Assembly (NCBI GenBank): GCA_024276305.1
Contig: JAJRXK010000058.1
Coordinates: 1-64,000 of the forward strand
Length of the DNA stretch: 64,000 bases
Direction: 5' to 3'
Source: Candidatus Krumholzibacteriota bacterium
GTDB lineage: Bacteria > Krumholzibacteriota > Krumholzibacteriia > JAJRXK01
Positions within the stretch are counted from its first letter, which is position 1, and every line of letters starts with the position of its first letter. Of the stretch, positions 17,089 through 27,441 are shown one piece after another. Position numbers and translations under genes: made by a program. Below the pieces are notes generated by a model. That model searched no databases and was not told the origin of the DNA. It was given only the letters and a program-made list of their open reading frames with translations.

Positions 17089-18413
17089 CGCAATCGCCTC
17101 GAGCGGAGCGTGAAGAGGGTATCGCTCCCGATCGCCAATTGCACACCCTCCCGGCTCCAGGCCACATGAACCGACGAAAAGCGCTCTTGTCCAAAATTCA
17201 GTCCGAAGCCGAAACTCGGGTCGATTGCCCCGAGGCGAAGGTCCTCCCACCGAGAGGCGACACTTCCCCAGTCTCCGAAGAAAGCCGCCTGGGTTCGCTG
17301 GGTGAGACGATATCGATACTCGACGGTGACCGTCACCTGTCGCAGATCCGCAAATCGGTTACGGGGGTATCCACGCATCCCCAGTCTTCCGCCGGGACGC
17401 TCCATCTCGGTGAACGGCATGCGCTGCGCATCATCGGCCGCCACCCCCCCGGCGAAGACTCGGAGTGCGAGGGTCCGCGTGTGATGCGTCGAGAGGGGAA
17501 TGAAGACCTGAGCCTGGGCTCGATAGTGCAGATAGTCGGTGTTCGAATCTCGCAAACTTCCGTTCCACCCGAACTCCGCTTCGAAGGCGCGCCCCCGTCG
17601 AGAGTAGGCGCCGCGATCTCGGCGATCGAAGACACATCGAAGTGCGAATCCCACGTACTCGATTTCTTCTGCCAAAGCAAAATCTCCGGGCAGTTGGACT
17701 GCCGCCGATTCCCCCGCTTCGTCGATCCGATCTCCAATGTCGTCCAAGTCGTGATGAGTGTACCAAGACGCCACATCGAGGACCGAGCCCTCTCCGAGGG
17801 CCAGATCCAACCAGGTCTCGAATAGATAACCCCGGGAATCATAGAGGAGCTTGCGAGAGGGTGAGTCCGGGCCGAGACCGTGGAATCGCCGATTGGTCTT
17901 GGACTCGAAATGCGAACGCAGGTGCAGACAGACCGCACGATCCTCGGGAGTCGAGAGTTTCAGATCGAGAATATTCCGGTCTCGATCGAGAAAGCCGGCC
18001 TTGGTTCGAAACTTCCACTGGCGACGCGGCCATTCCTCACTCCGGCTCTCGACTCCGAATTCCGAAAACCCCTCCCCGGAGTCAAAGTTTCCGAAAAGGG
18101 AAAAGCGAAACGCGCCGACTCGGGTCCCCCCACTCAAGAGACTGGCCGCAAGCCGCACTCTCGCGCTTCGATCATAGAGGCCCGCGCTCTGCTCGAGGGG
18201 CCAAGCCACGACCCTCCACGCTCCGTAGACCGGAAGAACCAAATAGTGAGCGCCTTGGCGCAGCATCCCACTGCGACCCGCGAGTGGCTCCTCGGTCCCC
18301 CGAAGAGAATCGGCCACCGTGCTTTCGGAGGCGAGTGCAACGTTGGTCGCCGCGAGCACCAAGCCCGCGGCGACCATCCAAATCCACTTCCATGTTCCTA
18401 CGTGAACAAACAC
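17085..18413 (-). CDS. Omp85/BamA-like outer-membrane beta-barrel without obvious POTRA
   Basis: Protein of 442 aa with a signal peptide (MVAAGLVLAATNVALA). It starts at GTG 18413, with an in-frame ATG at 18377 as alternative. The body consists of alternating amphipathic strands. GMRGYPRNRF (about 365) matches the VRGF/Y motif of the L6 loop in the Omp85 superfamily, and the final strands fit a 16-stranded barrel. Only a short region precedes the barrel, so a POTRA domain is doubtful. It shares an ATGA overlap with the kinase-like lipoprotein. Possible roles are export or assembly of that lipoprotein or its product. Confidence 0.8.
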   Translation of the reverse strand: MFVHVGTWKWIWMVAAGLVLAATNVALASESTVADSLRGTEEPLAGRSGMLRQGAHYLVLPVYGAWRVVAWPLEQSAGLYDRSARVRLAASLLSGGTRVGAFRFSLFGNFDSGEGFSEFGVESRSEEWPRRQWKFRTKAGFLDRDRNILDLKLSTPEDRAVCLHLRSHFESKTNRRFHGLGPDSPSRKLLYDSRGYLFETWLDLALGEGSVLDVASWYTHHDLDDIGDRIDEAGESAAVQLPGDFALAEEIEYVGFALRCVFDRRDRGAYSRRGRAFEAEFGWNGSLRDSNTDYLHYRAQAQVFIPLSTHHTRTLALRVFAGGVAADDAQRMPFTEMERPGGRLGMRGYPRNRFADLRQVTVTVEYRYRLTQRTQAAFFGDWGSVASRWEDLRLGAIDPSFGFGLNFGQERFSSVHVAWSREGVQLAIGSDTLFTLRSRRLR

Positions 18414-18420
18414 TCACGAC

Positions 18421-20886
18421 CTACTTGAGCAAAGCACCCCGCAAGGTCTGCGTACCATCTTCGGTCACCAGACGGAAGAAATACACACCACTTGCTGCCG
18501 CTCGCCCCTCCTGAGTCTGTCCATTCCACGAGATCTCGTGTTCTCCCGCAGACATCTGAGCATCGGCGACCAGAGCCACTCGTCGTCCGCGCAGATCCAA
18601 GACATCCACGCGAGCCTGCTGCTCGCGGTCGAGACGGAAGACGATCGAAGTCCGCGGATTGAAGGGATTGGGAACGAGTTTCAGGAGAGCCGAGCCGCCC
18701 GGAGCTGCGGGAGCCGCGGTGGGCTGGGGCAGAACGGTAACCGTTCCGGTGCAGAACCCCAAGTTTCCGAATGCGTCCGTAGCCGTGAAGAAGACCGAAT
18801 TCACCCCTACCGGGATCGGATCGGGAGTCAGACTCTGGATGACAGGATTCGGATCACAGGAGTCCTGCGCCACCGCCGAAGCGAAGAATGTCGCCAGAGC
18901 CGGATCGTTCTTGGCGATTCCATTCGGGCTCGTGGCCACGACCGTGACCGAGTCGGGACAAGTGACCACCGGAGGATCGGTGTCCTCAACGACCGTGAAA
19001 TTGGCATCGCTGAGGTCGAACCACGTATTCGACACCCCTTCGATCCGCACCCGTCCCTCGGTAGTGGGAGTACATGTGAGAATCAGACTCTCCGCGCCAT
19101 CGTTCGGAGTCGAAGCCACAACTTCGGTCCAGGTGATCCCGGCATCAGCAGAAAATAGCACTCGAACATTGGCATCAACGCTACCGCCCTTGTCCCAGCT
19201 GAGGGGGACCAGGGCCCCGGTGACAATGCTCTCTCCACCGTTGGGAGAGGTCAGAACGAAGGGAGCCCCGCTCACACTCACGAAAGTCGACGACCACTTC
19301 ACCGACCCGACCCCCGGATGATTGTCTCTCGCGACCAAGCGGAAGGTCATGCTCCGATCCACGCCGGGAAGGAACTCCCAGGGAGTCACCGATCCCAACC
19401 GATAGAACGAGTAGGTGGGAAAGGATCGTGTCGCCGAAGCTACCGGGGCAAAATTGCGAAAGAGCGGACCCGACGTCTGAACAACTTGGGAGTTCGAAGG
19501 CCCTAGATCGTATTGCTCCCAGGAGAAGGTCAGCGGATCGCCATCGACATCCGATCCCGTACCTCTCAGTTCGAATGCGGTGTTGCGGGGAATCGTCTGC
19601 GACGGTCCCGCACTCACCACTGGAGCCGTATTCCCGGAATTCGTCCAAGTCCCGCATGAGGAACTCGCGATGATCTGATTGGAGATCTGCTGGAGCGCCC
19701 CCGCGTTGAAAACGTCGATCTGGGTATTCGACACATTGTCCGCGGCACAGATTCCAGCGTAGGACATGATCGTCACCCCGCTGCCGATCTCATAGGCGGA
19801 AAAGGCACTGCGATTCCCGGAGCAACCTCCGGTCTCGCTGTTGAAACTATGCGTGGCTCCGAGCTGATGACCCAGTTCGTGGAGCACCACATCGGAGAGG
19901 GCACCGGCGACGGGAAGAGATCCGAACGACCCTCCTCCTCCGTGGAAGTTGGCGACACATTGGACTCCCACATAGGCCAGACCATGGGCTCCGGAACCTG
20001 GCGACTGGCTGATCACATGCCCCACGTCATAGCCGTTGCTGCCCAACTTGGCATTCAGCGCGCTGGTGTTCTGGGCCAGAGTCGTCCCATCGAGAACGGT
20101 CCCATTGGAAAAGGGATCCGTGGCAGGATCGGGGTATACATTGAGATCGACGATCTGCAGAGTGACGCCCAGTTCATTCTCGTAGACCAGATTGACGGAG
20201 TTGACGAAAGCGGTCAGGTCTGCCTCGGCCGCCGCCACCGAACCATGGTACTGCGTGTATTCACCGGTACCGGTCATCGCAATCCGATAGGTCACCAGAG
20301 ACTCGCCCAGCGCCTTCTTTTGATTCGTGATGGAGGCATCCGACCGAAAGTGCTCCGCGTCGCTGACGCCGCAACCAAAACGGACTGCCTGGAAATCACG
20401 GTCGTAAGCCGACATCCATTGACCTCGATCCAGACTCGGCTGACGCATGACGCTCCAGCTGCCCTTGGTGGTACGCACCAAGGCGTGGAAACCGTTCTCG
20501 CTCACACCGATCCTCACTCGAGCCGAGGGATCCTCTACCCCCACTCCCCGATAGGTCTTCAAGTCCGGACGTTTGACCTGCCACTCGGGAGAGAGAATCG
20601 GCGCATCGACCACTCGCACGTGGAAGATTCCACCGTCGGGAGCCGGCAATGGAATCTCGAGGCCTTGGTCGATGACCGAGGGGGTTCGGGGCGCCTGCGC
20701 CAACAACGCAGCCACTCGGTCCACGTCCACTGTCAGAGCCCGAAAGTGCGAAGGAGCCGGCACTTCCGCCACCAAGGCCGCGGGAACATCCGACCAGTAG
20801 ACCGGCGCCGCGGCAGCCACCGAGACCTGCCCCAGGCTGAAGGCGAAAAGAAATAGAATGGGAGAACGAAGGGAATTCCAGCGCAT
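18421..20886 (-). CDS. secreted zinc metalloprotease (reprolysin-like) with HYR and FlgD-like domains
   Basis: Protein of 821 aa; ATG 20886 follows GAGGTGA. A signal peptide ends near VAAAAP. The catalytic domain (about 200-405) holds the extended zinc motif HELGHQLGATH of M12-type zincins with a later Met-turn region (IMSYAG). Next come a PKD-like domain (about 415-535), an Ig-like segment, a HYR domain (about 640-720, PPVVTCPDSVTV) and a C-terminal FlgD-like Ig fold of about 80 residues (VPNPFNPRTSI...). Such tails sort or anchor secreted proteins in FCB-type and related bacteria. Acts outside the cell as an endopeptidase, substrate unknown. Confidence 0.92.
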   Translation of the reverse strand: MRWNSLRSPILFLFAFSLGQVSVAAAAPVYWSDVPAALVAEVPAPSHFRALTVDVDRVAALLAQAPRTPSVIDQGLEIPLPAPDGGIFHVRVVDAPILSPEWQVKRPDLKTYRGVGVEDPSARVRIGVSENGFHALVRTTKGSWSVMRQPSLDRGQWMSAYDRDFQAVRFGCGVSDAEHFRSDASITNQKKALGESLVTYRIAMTGTGEYTQYHGSVAAAEADLTAFVNSVNLVYENELGVTLQIVDLNVYPDPATDPFSNGTVLDGTTLAQNTSALNAKLGSNGYDVGHVISQSPGSGAHGLAYVGVQCVANFHGGGGSFGSLPVAGALSDVVLHELGHQLGATHSFNSETGGCSGNRSAFSAYEIGSGVTIMSYAGICAADNVSNTQIDVFNAGALQQISNQIIASSSCGTWTNSGNTAPVVSAGPSQTIPRNTAFELRGTGSDVDGDPLTFSWEQYDLGPSNSQVVQTSGPLFRNFAPVASATRSFPTYSFYRLGSVTPWEFLPGVDRSMTFRLVARDNHPGVGSVKWSSTFVSVSGAPFVLTSPNGGESIVTGALVPLSWDKGGSVDANVRVLFSADAGITWTEVVASTPNDGAESLILTCTPTTEGRVRIEGVSNTWFDLSDANFTVVEDTDPPVVTCPDSVTVVATSPNGIAKNDPALATFFASAVAQDSCDPNPVIQSLTPDPIPVGVNSVFFTATDAFGNLGFCTGTVTVLPQPTAAPAAPGGSALLKLVPNPFNPRTSIVFRLDREQQARVDVLDLRGRRVALVADAQMSAGEHEISWNGQTQEGRAAASGVYFFRLVTEDGTQTLRGALLK

Positions 20887-20960
20887 AGCTCACCTCGAAG
20901 GGACCGAGTCAGGGTGTGTCGTCCGAGCATTCTATCAGAAAGATGCACCGAGATCGGCGG

Positions 20961-23234
20961 CTAATCTGCAGACTCGGCGGAGCGCTGGGCCTCGAGCACC
21001 GCGATGGCCGCGAGATTGACGATATCCCCCACCTCCGCATCACGCTGGAGCACATGAACCGGGCGGGAGAATCCCGTCAGAATCGGCCCGATCAACTCCC
21101 CCGATCCCAAGTGCCGCAGCAACTTGTAGGCGGCGTTGGCGGCCGTCAGATTGGGGAAGATCAACACATTGGCTGCTCCACAGAGGGTGTTGAAGGGATG
21201 ACGAGCCCGGAGAATGCTGATGTCCACGGCCGTATCCGCGTGCATCTCACCGTCGATGCAGAGATCGGGATCGAGATCTCGGCACAGTTCCACTGCTCGT
21301 CTCACCCTCTCCGCCTCGGAACTCTTGACCGAACCAAAATTGCTGTGGCTGAGAAGCGCGACTCGCGGCTGCGTCTCCATCTCTCGAGCCACCCCCGCAG
21401 TCGCCAACGCGATCTCCGCCAGTTGCTCCGAAGTCGGTTCGAGATTCACCGCGCAGTCGCCAAAGAAGTAGGGCCGTCCCTGAAGCAGAAGAACATACAC
21501 TGCGCTGACCACGCTGCGTCCAGGGCAGAGGTCGATGCACTGGAGCGCCGGCCGGAGAGTCTCGGGAAAGTAGGTGCTGAGCCCGCCCATGAGAGCGTCT
21601 GCCGCCCCCTCTCGCACCATCATCGCTGCGTACATATAAGGATTTCGCAGAGCCAGTTCCGCATCACGGAGGGTCATCCCACGACGCTGACGCCGTTCGA
21701 AGAGAGCCTGAGCGTAGGTCTCTCGGCGGGTGTCGTCAGATCTCGGATCGAGAACCGTGATCCCGGTGAGTTCGACTCCGATTTCCGCGGCTCTGCGGGT
21801 GACCTTCGCCACATCTCCCAAGATCACCGGATGAGCGATCTTCTCATCGACCATCCGGCGTGAGGCACGAATCACCCGACGATCCGCTCCCTGCGGAAGC
21901 ACCAGGTGTTTGGGCTGTCGCTGCGCCCGCACCGTCACGCTGTGCATGAGGCCGTAACTCGCCTCGAACTTGCGGCGCAGGCCGTCCCGGTACTGCTCGA
22001 CGTCCTCCAGTGGCAACCGAGCGATGCCCTCTTCCGTTGCGGCCTCGGCGACCGCCGGCGCCACATGCCACAGGACGCGCGGGTCGAAGGGCTTGGGGAT
22101 GATGTAGTCGGGTCCGAACTCCAAGCGATCGAGTTCGTAGGCCTTGAGCACCGATGATGGGACGGGTTCCTTGGCCAGAGCGGAGATCGCCCGTGCCGCC
22201 GCGATTTTCATACGGTCACTGATTCCCTTGGCCCGCACGTCGAGAGCTCCCCGAAAAAGGAAGGGAAATCCCAGAACGTTGTTCACCTGATTGGGGAAAT
22301 CGCTACGGCCGGTGGCAACGATCGCATCGGGAACGGCCTCCTTTGCCACTTCGTAGCGAATCTCCGGATCGGGATTGGCCAGGGCGAAGACCAGAGGTCG
22401 AGGCGCCATGGATTGCACCATGGCCGGACTCAACACGTCCTTCACACTGACTCCCACGAAGGCGTCGGCACTTTCCACCGCTTCGCCCAAGGTCCGTCGG
22501 TCGGTCGAGACCGCGAAGGCCTGTTTGTATTCGTTGAGATCTTCCCGCCCGGCGTGAATGACCCCCTTGCTGTCACACATCATCAGCAGAGAGGCATCGA
22601 CCCCCATCAGCACGAGCAGGCGCGCGCAGGCCACTCCCGCCGCTCCGGCTCCGTTGATCACCACCCGGATGCTTCCGATGTCCCTTCCGGTGATCTCACA
22701 GGCATTGAGAAGACCGGCGGCGGCAATGATCGCGGTCCCATGCTGATCATCGTGAAAAACGGGGATGTCCATCGTCGCCTGGAGCTGTTGCTCGATCACG
22801 AAGCACTCGGGCGCCTTGATGTCTTCGAGATTGATCCCCCCGAAGGTCGGTTCGAGGAGCTGACAAGTTCGGATGATCTCATCGGGATCCGCCGTATCGA
22901 GTTCGATGTCGAAGACGTCGATATCGGCAAATCTCTTGAAGAGCACTGCCTTGCCCTCCATGACGGGCTTGCCTGCAAGGGCACCGATGTTCCCCAGTCC
23001 CAGGACTGCACTCCCGTTGCTCACCACCGCCACGAGATTGCCCCGATTGGTGTAGAGGAAGGCATCGTTCGGCTCGCGGTGAATCTCCAGACAGGGTTCG
23101 GCGACCCCCGGAGAATAGGCCAATCCCAAATCGTTTGCGGTGGCGGTGGGCTTGGTGGGTTGAATCTGGATCTTGCCTGGCCGACCCGAAGAGTGATATT
23201 CGAGGGCCTCACTGAACTTGCGGTCGTGGCTCAT
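20961..23234 (-). CDS. maeB: NADP-dependent malic enzyme with phosphotransacetylase-like domain
   Basis: Cytoplasmic enzyme of 757 aa, the full two-domain MaeB length. Residues about 15-410 are the malic enzyme part: [12 protein letters not shown], the metal-binding [11 protein letters not shown], and a dinucleotide fold ([17 protein letters not shown]). Residues about 425-757 are the phosphotransacetylase-like regulatory domain ([12 protein letters not shown]-type segments, the terminal [11 protein letters not shown]). It decarboxylates malate to pyruvate with NAD(P) reduction; the C-terminal part usually senses acetyl-CoA rather than catalysing. It is divergent from ogt. Confidence 0.96.
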   Translation of the reverse strand: MSHDRKFSEALEYHSSGRPGKIQIQPTKPTATANDLGLAYSPGVAEPCLEIHREPNDAFLYTNRGNLVAVVSNGSAVLGLGNIGALAGKPVMEGKAVLFKRFADIDVFDIELDTADPDEIIRTCQLLEPTFGGINLEDIKAPECFVIEQQLQATMDIPVFHDDQHGTAIIAAAGLLNACEITGRDIGSIRVVINGAGAAGVACARLLVLMGVDASLLMMCDSKGVIHAGREDLNEYKQAFAVSTDRRTLGEAVESADAFVGVSVKDVLSPAMVQSMAPRPLVFALANPDPEIRYEVAKEAVPDAIVATGRSDFPNQVNNVLGFPFLFRGALDVRAKGISDRMKIAAARAISALAKEPVPSSVLKAYELDRLEFGPDYIIPKPFDPRVLWHVAPAVAEAATEEGIARLPLEDVEQYRDGLRRKFEASYGLMHSVTVRAQRQPKHLVLPQGADRRVIRASRRMVDEKIAHPVILGDVAKVTRRAAEIGVELTGITVLDPRSDDTRRETYAQALFERRQRRGMTLRDAELALRNPYMYAAMMVREGAADALMGGLSTYFPETLRPALQCIDLCPGRSVVSAVYVLLLQGRPYFFGDCAVNLEPTSEQLAEIALATAGVAREMETQPRVALLSHSNFGSVKSSEAERVRRAVELCRDLDPDLCIDGEMHADTAVDISILRARHPFNTLCGAANVLIFPNLTAANAAYKLLRHLGSGELIGPILTGFSRPVHVLQRDAEVGDIVNLAAIAVLEAQRSAESAD

Positions 23235-23420
23235 ACTTCACGCTCGACTTTCACCTGCAGGTCTCGCAACGAGAGATTGACCATAGGCCCCCCTCCGGAG
23301 AGCGTCGAGGGCAAATTCCGCGGTCGGATCGCCGCCTGATTGGCGCCACGAAATCATCCGCTCAGCCTGGAAAAACCTGCTAGACTCGCGCCTCGAACCT
23401 CGACCCCTCCGGAGGAAGCG

Positions 23421-23987
23421 ATGAACCGGAACCACGACCCTTCGATGGCCGAGCGCAACCTCGACACCCCCATCGGGACTCTGGTTCTGCGATCAAGCAG
23501 TGCTGGCCTCACGCATATCCTCTTCGAAGCATCCCAGACTCCACGTTCTCCTTCCAGCTCGGGCCGAGCCCGCGAGATCCTCGATCAGACCGAGGAGGAA
23601 CTCGGCGAGTATTTCGCACACCGACGTCGCACATTCACGGTGGCTCTCGCACCAACCGGAACCGACTTCCAGCGCCAGGTATGGAAGGCGCTGCTGGAAG
23701 TTCCCTTCGGCCAAACCCGTAGCTATCGGGACATCGCGGCCCGAATCGCACGACCGCGAGCAGTGCGAGCGGTCGGCACCGCGAATGGAGCCAACCCCCT
23801 CCCGATCATCGTGCCCTGCCATCGCATCGTGGGAGCGAACCGCCGACTCACGGGCTACGCCGGTGGCCTCGACCGCAAACGTGCGCTGCTCGTTCTCGAG
23901 GGAGTCCCCTGTCACGGCGATCGCCTGGTCGAGGCATTGCCACTGGCGCTCGACCGGCCGAAAGAGGCCGCGTCTGCGATGCGCTGA
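23421..23987 (+). CDS. ogt: methylated-DNA-protein cysteine methyltransferase
   Basis: DNA repair protein of 188 aa. ATG 23421 has GGAGG 6 bases upstream. FQRQVWKALLEVPFGQTRSY opens the DNA-binding domain, and Cys133 in IIVPCHRIVG is the acceptor that takes the methyl group from O6-methylguanine in a suicide reaction. ANGANPLPI and LTGYAGGLDRK complete the motif set. No AdaA domain is present, so this is the constitutive Ogt/MGMT type. Upstream, TGCTAGACT (23379-23387) could be an extended -10 element. Confidence 0.96.
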   Translation: MNRNHDPSMAERNLDTPIGTLVLRSSSAGLTHILFEASQTPRSPSSSGRAREILDQTEEELGEYFAHRRRTFTVALAPTGTDFQRQVWKALLEVPFGQTRSYRDIAARIARPRAVRAVGTANGANPLPIIVPCHRIVGANRRLTGYAGGLDRKRALLVLEGVPCHGDRLVEALPLALDRPKEAASAMR

Positions 23988-24086
23988 CTCTCCGTCCACT
24001 TCCCCCTCACCGCGAGTCGATCATTGCCCCGCCCCCATCGAGGGCCTACTCTCGGACGCCCCCATCGACTTGATCTTCGAGGTAGC

Positions 24087-27000
24087 ATGATTTCTACGCG
24101 CACCATTTGGGCGGTCTTGGTCACTGCCCTCTCCCTCTCTCCGGCTTCGGCCCAATCGGCGGAATCACCATCGACGCAAGAGGAAGGATGGAAGGTCGAA
24201 TCTCCCCCGGGAGATAAGCACGAGATCGATCTGGATCTTCGAAGCGGCACCTGGCTGAGCCTGGATGTCTCGCCCGATGGCCGGTGGGTGGTCTTCGATC
24301 TCCTGGGTGACATCTATCGCATCCCGATCGAGGGAGGTGAAGCTCAGTCCCTCAGTTCCGGTCTGGCCTGGGACTACCAACCTCGGTATTCGCCCGATGG
24401 GACTTCGATCGCCTTCACCTCCGACCGAGGTGGGGGAGACAATATCTGGATCATGGATGCCGACGGAGGCCATCCTCGAGCCTTGACCACCGAGGACTTT
24501 CGGCTTCTCAACAATCCCACATGGCACCCCTCGGGCGAGTACATCGCCGCCCGCAAGCACTTCACCACCCGCCGCTCCCTGGGCACCGGAGAGATCTGGC
24601 TCTACGACCTGCGCGGAGGCAGCGGGGTGCAGCTCGTGAAGCGACCCGGCGAACATTTCCAGAAGGAACTCGGCGAGCCCATCTTCTCTGCGGACGGCCG
24701 CTATCTGTACTTCACCCAGAGCTCGACCCCGGGGGATCGATTCGTCTACGCCGACGATTCGAACGGGGAGCTCTTCCAGATTCGGCGTTACGACCTGCAG
24801 ACCAGGAAGATCGATCGGGCGGCCGGGGGTGCGGGGGGCGCGGTGCGCCCCACTCCCTCTCCGGATGGGCGTTACCTCGCCTTCGTACGCCGATTCCGAG
24901 CGGAGTCGGCCCTGGTGCTCCGCGATCTCCGCAGCGGTTCGGAGTCCACGCTGGTCGAGGACCTCGACCACGACATGCAGGAGACCTGGGGGGTCCAGGG
25001 CCTCTATCCGAACATGGATTGGACTCCCGACAGTCGAAGCATCGTCTTTTGGAATCGTGGAATCTTCCACCGCGTCGACATCGAGACGAAGGAGGTGGAA
25101 GACATCGCGTTCCGGGCCATCGACCACCGTACCGCGATTCGGCCGCCGCGACCCCAGATCGAAGTCGCTCCCGACAGAGTCGACCTCAAGATGCTGCGTT
25201 TCGCCGCGGTCTCTCCCGACGGACGGCGTGTGGTCTTCGAGACCCTTGGACAACTCTGGATTCGGGATCTCCCTCGGGGCAAGGCCCACCGCCTGACCGA
25301 GGAGACCGATGCCTTCGAGTTCTTCCCGACCTGGTCTCCGGACTCGTCCACCATTGCCTACTTGCGGTGGAATGACGACGATCTCGGTCAGATCCGTCTC
25401 TGTGAAATCGCCACCCGCGAGATCCGGACCATCACTCCCGAACCGGGGCACTACCTCCGCCCACGTTTCTCACCCGAAGGCGATGCCCTCGTGTTCGGGC
25501 GCAGCACCGGCGGACACCTGACCTCCCCCCTTTGGTCGGTCGATCCTGGAATCTACACCGTCGATCTCAGGTCATCCGAGATGAGGAGAATCCTCGATCA
25601 CGGCCGCGATCCCCACTTCTCGAGCGATGGAAGTCGAATCTACTTCACCGACGACGTCGACTCGAAACATTTGCTGCGAAGTGTCGACCTCTCCGGCAAA
25701 GACCAACGCACCCACGCCAGCAGCGACTATGCTCTTCGTTTCGAAGTGGCGCCGGAGGGCAACTATCTCGCCTTCCGTGAAAACTATCACGTCTACGTGG
25801 TGCCCCTACCGCCCTCCGGAGAGATCCAGCTCTCTCCCTCCGAGAACGGCATCCCGTTGCGACGGGTGACCAAGACCGGAGGACAATTCTTCCACTGGAC
25901 GAACGGCACTCAGCTGAGCTGGATGGTGGGGCCGAAACTCCACTCCGTCGATGTGGCGGTCCGGATGGAGGAGAAACAACCCGTCCCTGACCAAGACCGC
26001 TCCACCGAATTGGCGGATCTGTCGTTTTCGGTGCCCGCCGATCGCCCCACCACCACCGTGGCTCTAGTCGGCGCCCGCGTGATCACCATGAATGATTCCC
26101 GGGATGTTCTCGAAGAAGGGGTCATCGTGATTCGCGCCAATCGAATCGTCGCGGTCGGATCTGCCGAGGACGTGACCATTCCGGAGGATGCGGTGCGCAT
26201 CGATCTCGCGGGACGAAGCGTGGTTCCGGGATTCATCGACGCCCATGCCCACGGGCCGCAGGCCAGCCACGGGGTCATCCCCCAACAGAATTGGTCGAGC
26301 CTCGCCCATTTGGCCTTCGGGGTCACCACCATTCACGACCCCTCGAATTCCGCCAGCAACATCTTCGCCGCCTCCGAGTACCAACGGGCCGGTCGCATCC
26401 TCGGGCCGCGAATCTTTTCGACCGGGGAGATTCTCTACGGTGCTCGGAGCGAGTATCTGGCCCGCATCGAAACTCTCGACGACGCCCTCGATCACGTTCG
26501 TCGACTCAAAGCTCAGGGCGCGGTGTCGATCAAGAACTACAACCAACCTCGGAGAGAACAGCGGCAAATGGTGGTGACCGCTGCTCGGCAAGAAGGGCTC
26601 AACGTGGTCGCCGAGGGAGGCTCGCTCTACCACATGGACATGTCCATTCTCGCCGATGGCAACACGGGACTCGAACACAACCTTCCCCCGGAATTCTTCT
26701 ATGACGATGTTCTGCAGTTCTGGCCCGCCACCGGGGCAGGCTACACTCCGACCCTCATCGTGACCTATGGAGGGCCTTCGGGAGAACGTTGGTTCTACCA
26801 GGAGGATGACGTCTGGCTCGATCCCATCCTCTCACGCTTCGTGCCTCCCCACATCCTGCAACCCCGAGCGGTGCGCCGAGTCAAGGCCCCCATCGAGGAC
26901 TACGACCACATGATCCACGCGGCCACCCAGGCCCGTGAGCTCATGCTGCGGGGGGTCTATGTGAATGTCGGGGCGCACGGCCAGCGCGAGGGACTCGGTG

Positions 27001-27296
27001 CTCACTGGGAAATGTGGGCCTTCGTCATGGGGGGAATGACCCCGATGGAAGCGCTCGCCACCGCAACCACCAACCCCGCCCACCATCTGGGCTTCGTCCA
27101 GGATCTCGGCAGCATCCAGGAACACAAGCTCGCCGATCTGGTCGTCCTCACCGCGAACCCGCTCGAAGACATCCGCAACACCCACTCCATCGAGAAAGTG
27201 ATCCTCAACGGAAGAATCTTCGAGATTCCGGAGCTGACCGAGATCGTCACCGGAAATCGAAGGCTGCGCCCTTTCTACTGGCAGCGAGACGGGTAG
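24087..27296 (+). CDS. TolB-propeller amidohydrolase, secreted
   Basis: Protein of 1069 aa with a signal peptide (ALSLSPASAQ). ATG 24087 is preceded by CGAGGTAGC. Residues about 50-640 hold repeated PD40 blades (LDVSPDGRWVVFDLLGD and others) of a TolB-like propeller. From about 670 an amidohydrolase barrel follows: composite-domain strand LVGARVITMNDS, metal-binding FIDAHAHG, the K/H-bearing segments in the barrel, and MTPMEALATATTNPAHHLG near the C-terminus. This fusion is found in many soil and marine bacteria, where members are annotated as imidazolonepropionase-like or prolidase-like. The natural substrate is unknown. A terminator follows. Confidence 0.92.
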   Translation: MISTRTIWAVLVTALSLSPASAQSAESPSTQEEGWKVESPPGDKHEIDLDLRSGTWLSLDVSPDGRWVVFDLLGDIYRIPIEGGEAQSLSSGLAWDYQPRYSPDGTSIAFTSDRGGGDNIWIMDADGGHPRALTTEDFRLLNNPTWHPSGEYIAARKHFTTRRSLGTGEIWLYDLRGGSGVQLVKRPGEHFQKELGEPIFSADGRYLYFTQSSTPGDRFVYADDSNGELFQIRRYDLQTRKIDRAAGGAGGAVRPTPSPDGRYLAFVRRFRAESALVLRDLRSGSESTLVEDLDHDMQETWGVQGLYPNMDWTPDSRSIVFWNRGIFHRVDIETKEVEDIAFRAIDHRTAIRPPRPQIEVAPDRVDLKMLRFAAVSPDGRRVVFETLGQLWIRDLPRGKAHRLTEETDAFEFFPTWSPDSSTIAYLRWNDDDLGQIRLCEIATREIRTITPEPGHYLRPRFSPEGDALVFGRSTGGHLTSPLWSVDPGIYTVDLRSSEMRRILDHGRDPHFSSDGSRIYFTDDVDSKHLLRSVDLSGKDQRTHASSDYALRFEVAPEGNYLAFRENYHVYVVPLPPSGEIQLSPSENGIPLRRVTKTGGQFFHWTNGTQLSWMVGPKLHSVDVAVRMEEKQPVPDQDRSTELADLSFSVPADRPTTTVALVGARVITMNDSRDVLEEGVIVIRANRIVAVGSAEDVTIPEDAVRIDLAGRSVVPGFIDAHAHGPQASHGVIPQQNWSSLAHLAFGVTTIHDPSNSASNIFAASEYQRAGRILGPRIFSTGEILYGARSEYLARIETLDDALDHVRRLKAQGAVSIKNYNQPRREQRQMVVTAARQEGLNVVAEGGSLYHMDMSILADGNTGLEHNLPPEFFYDDVLQFWPATGAGYTPTLIVTYGGPSGERWFYQEDDVWLDPILSRFVPPHILQPRAVRRVKAPIEDYDHMIHAATQARELMLRGVYVNVGAHGQREGLGAHWEMWAFVMGGMTPMEALATATTNPAHHLGFVQDLGSIQEHKLADLVVLTANPLEDIRNTHSIEKVILNGRIFEIPELTEIVTGNRRLRPFYWQRDG

Positions 27297-27349
27297 GCAA
27301 TAGTTTCCGGTCCCCTATTCCTGGACCACGGCACGATCGCCGCCATGAG

Positions 27350-27379
27350 AGGTCCCAGCCTAAAGGTTGGGACCTTTTC
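27350..27379 (+). terminator. Rho-independent terminator after the amidohydrolase
   Basis: AGGTCCCAGCC pairs with GGTTGGGACCT (one G-T pair) around a TAAA loop, followed by TTTTCT. It begins 54 bases after the stop codon at 27296 and separates this gene from the hybrid kinase. Confidence 0.88.
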
Positions 27380-27441
27380 TCCCGATACAGACTTCGATCG
27401 AGATTCCGCGAATCCTGCATCCAAGAAAAGGCTCCGAAGCT

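Noticed and set aside
27367-27441. An earlier TTG start for the hybrid kinase
   Set aside because: The TTG lies inside the terminator hairpin of the preceding gene. GTG 27442 directly before the signal segment is more plausible.
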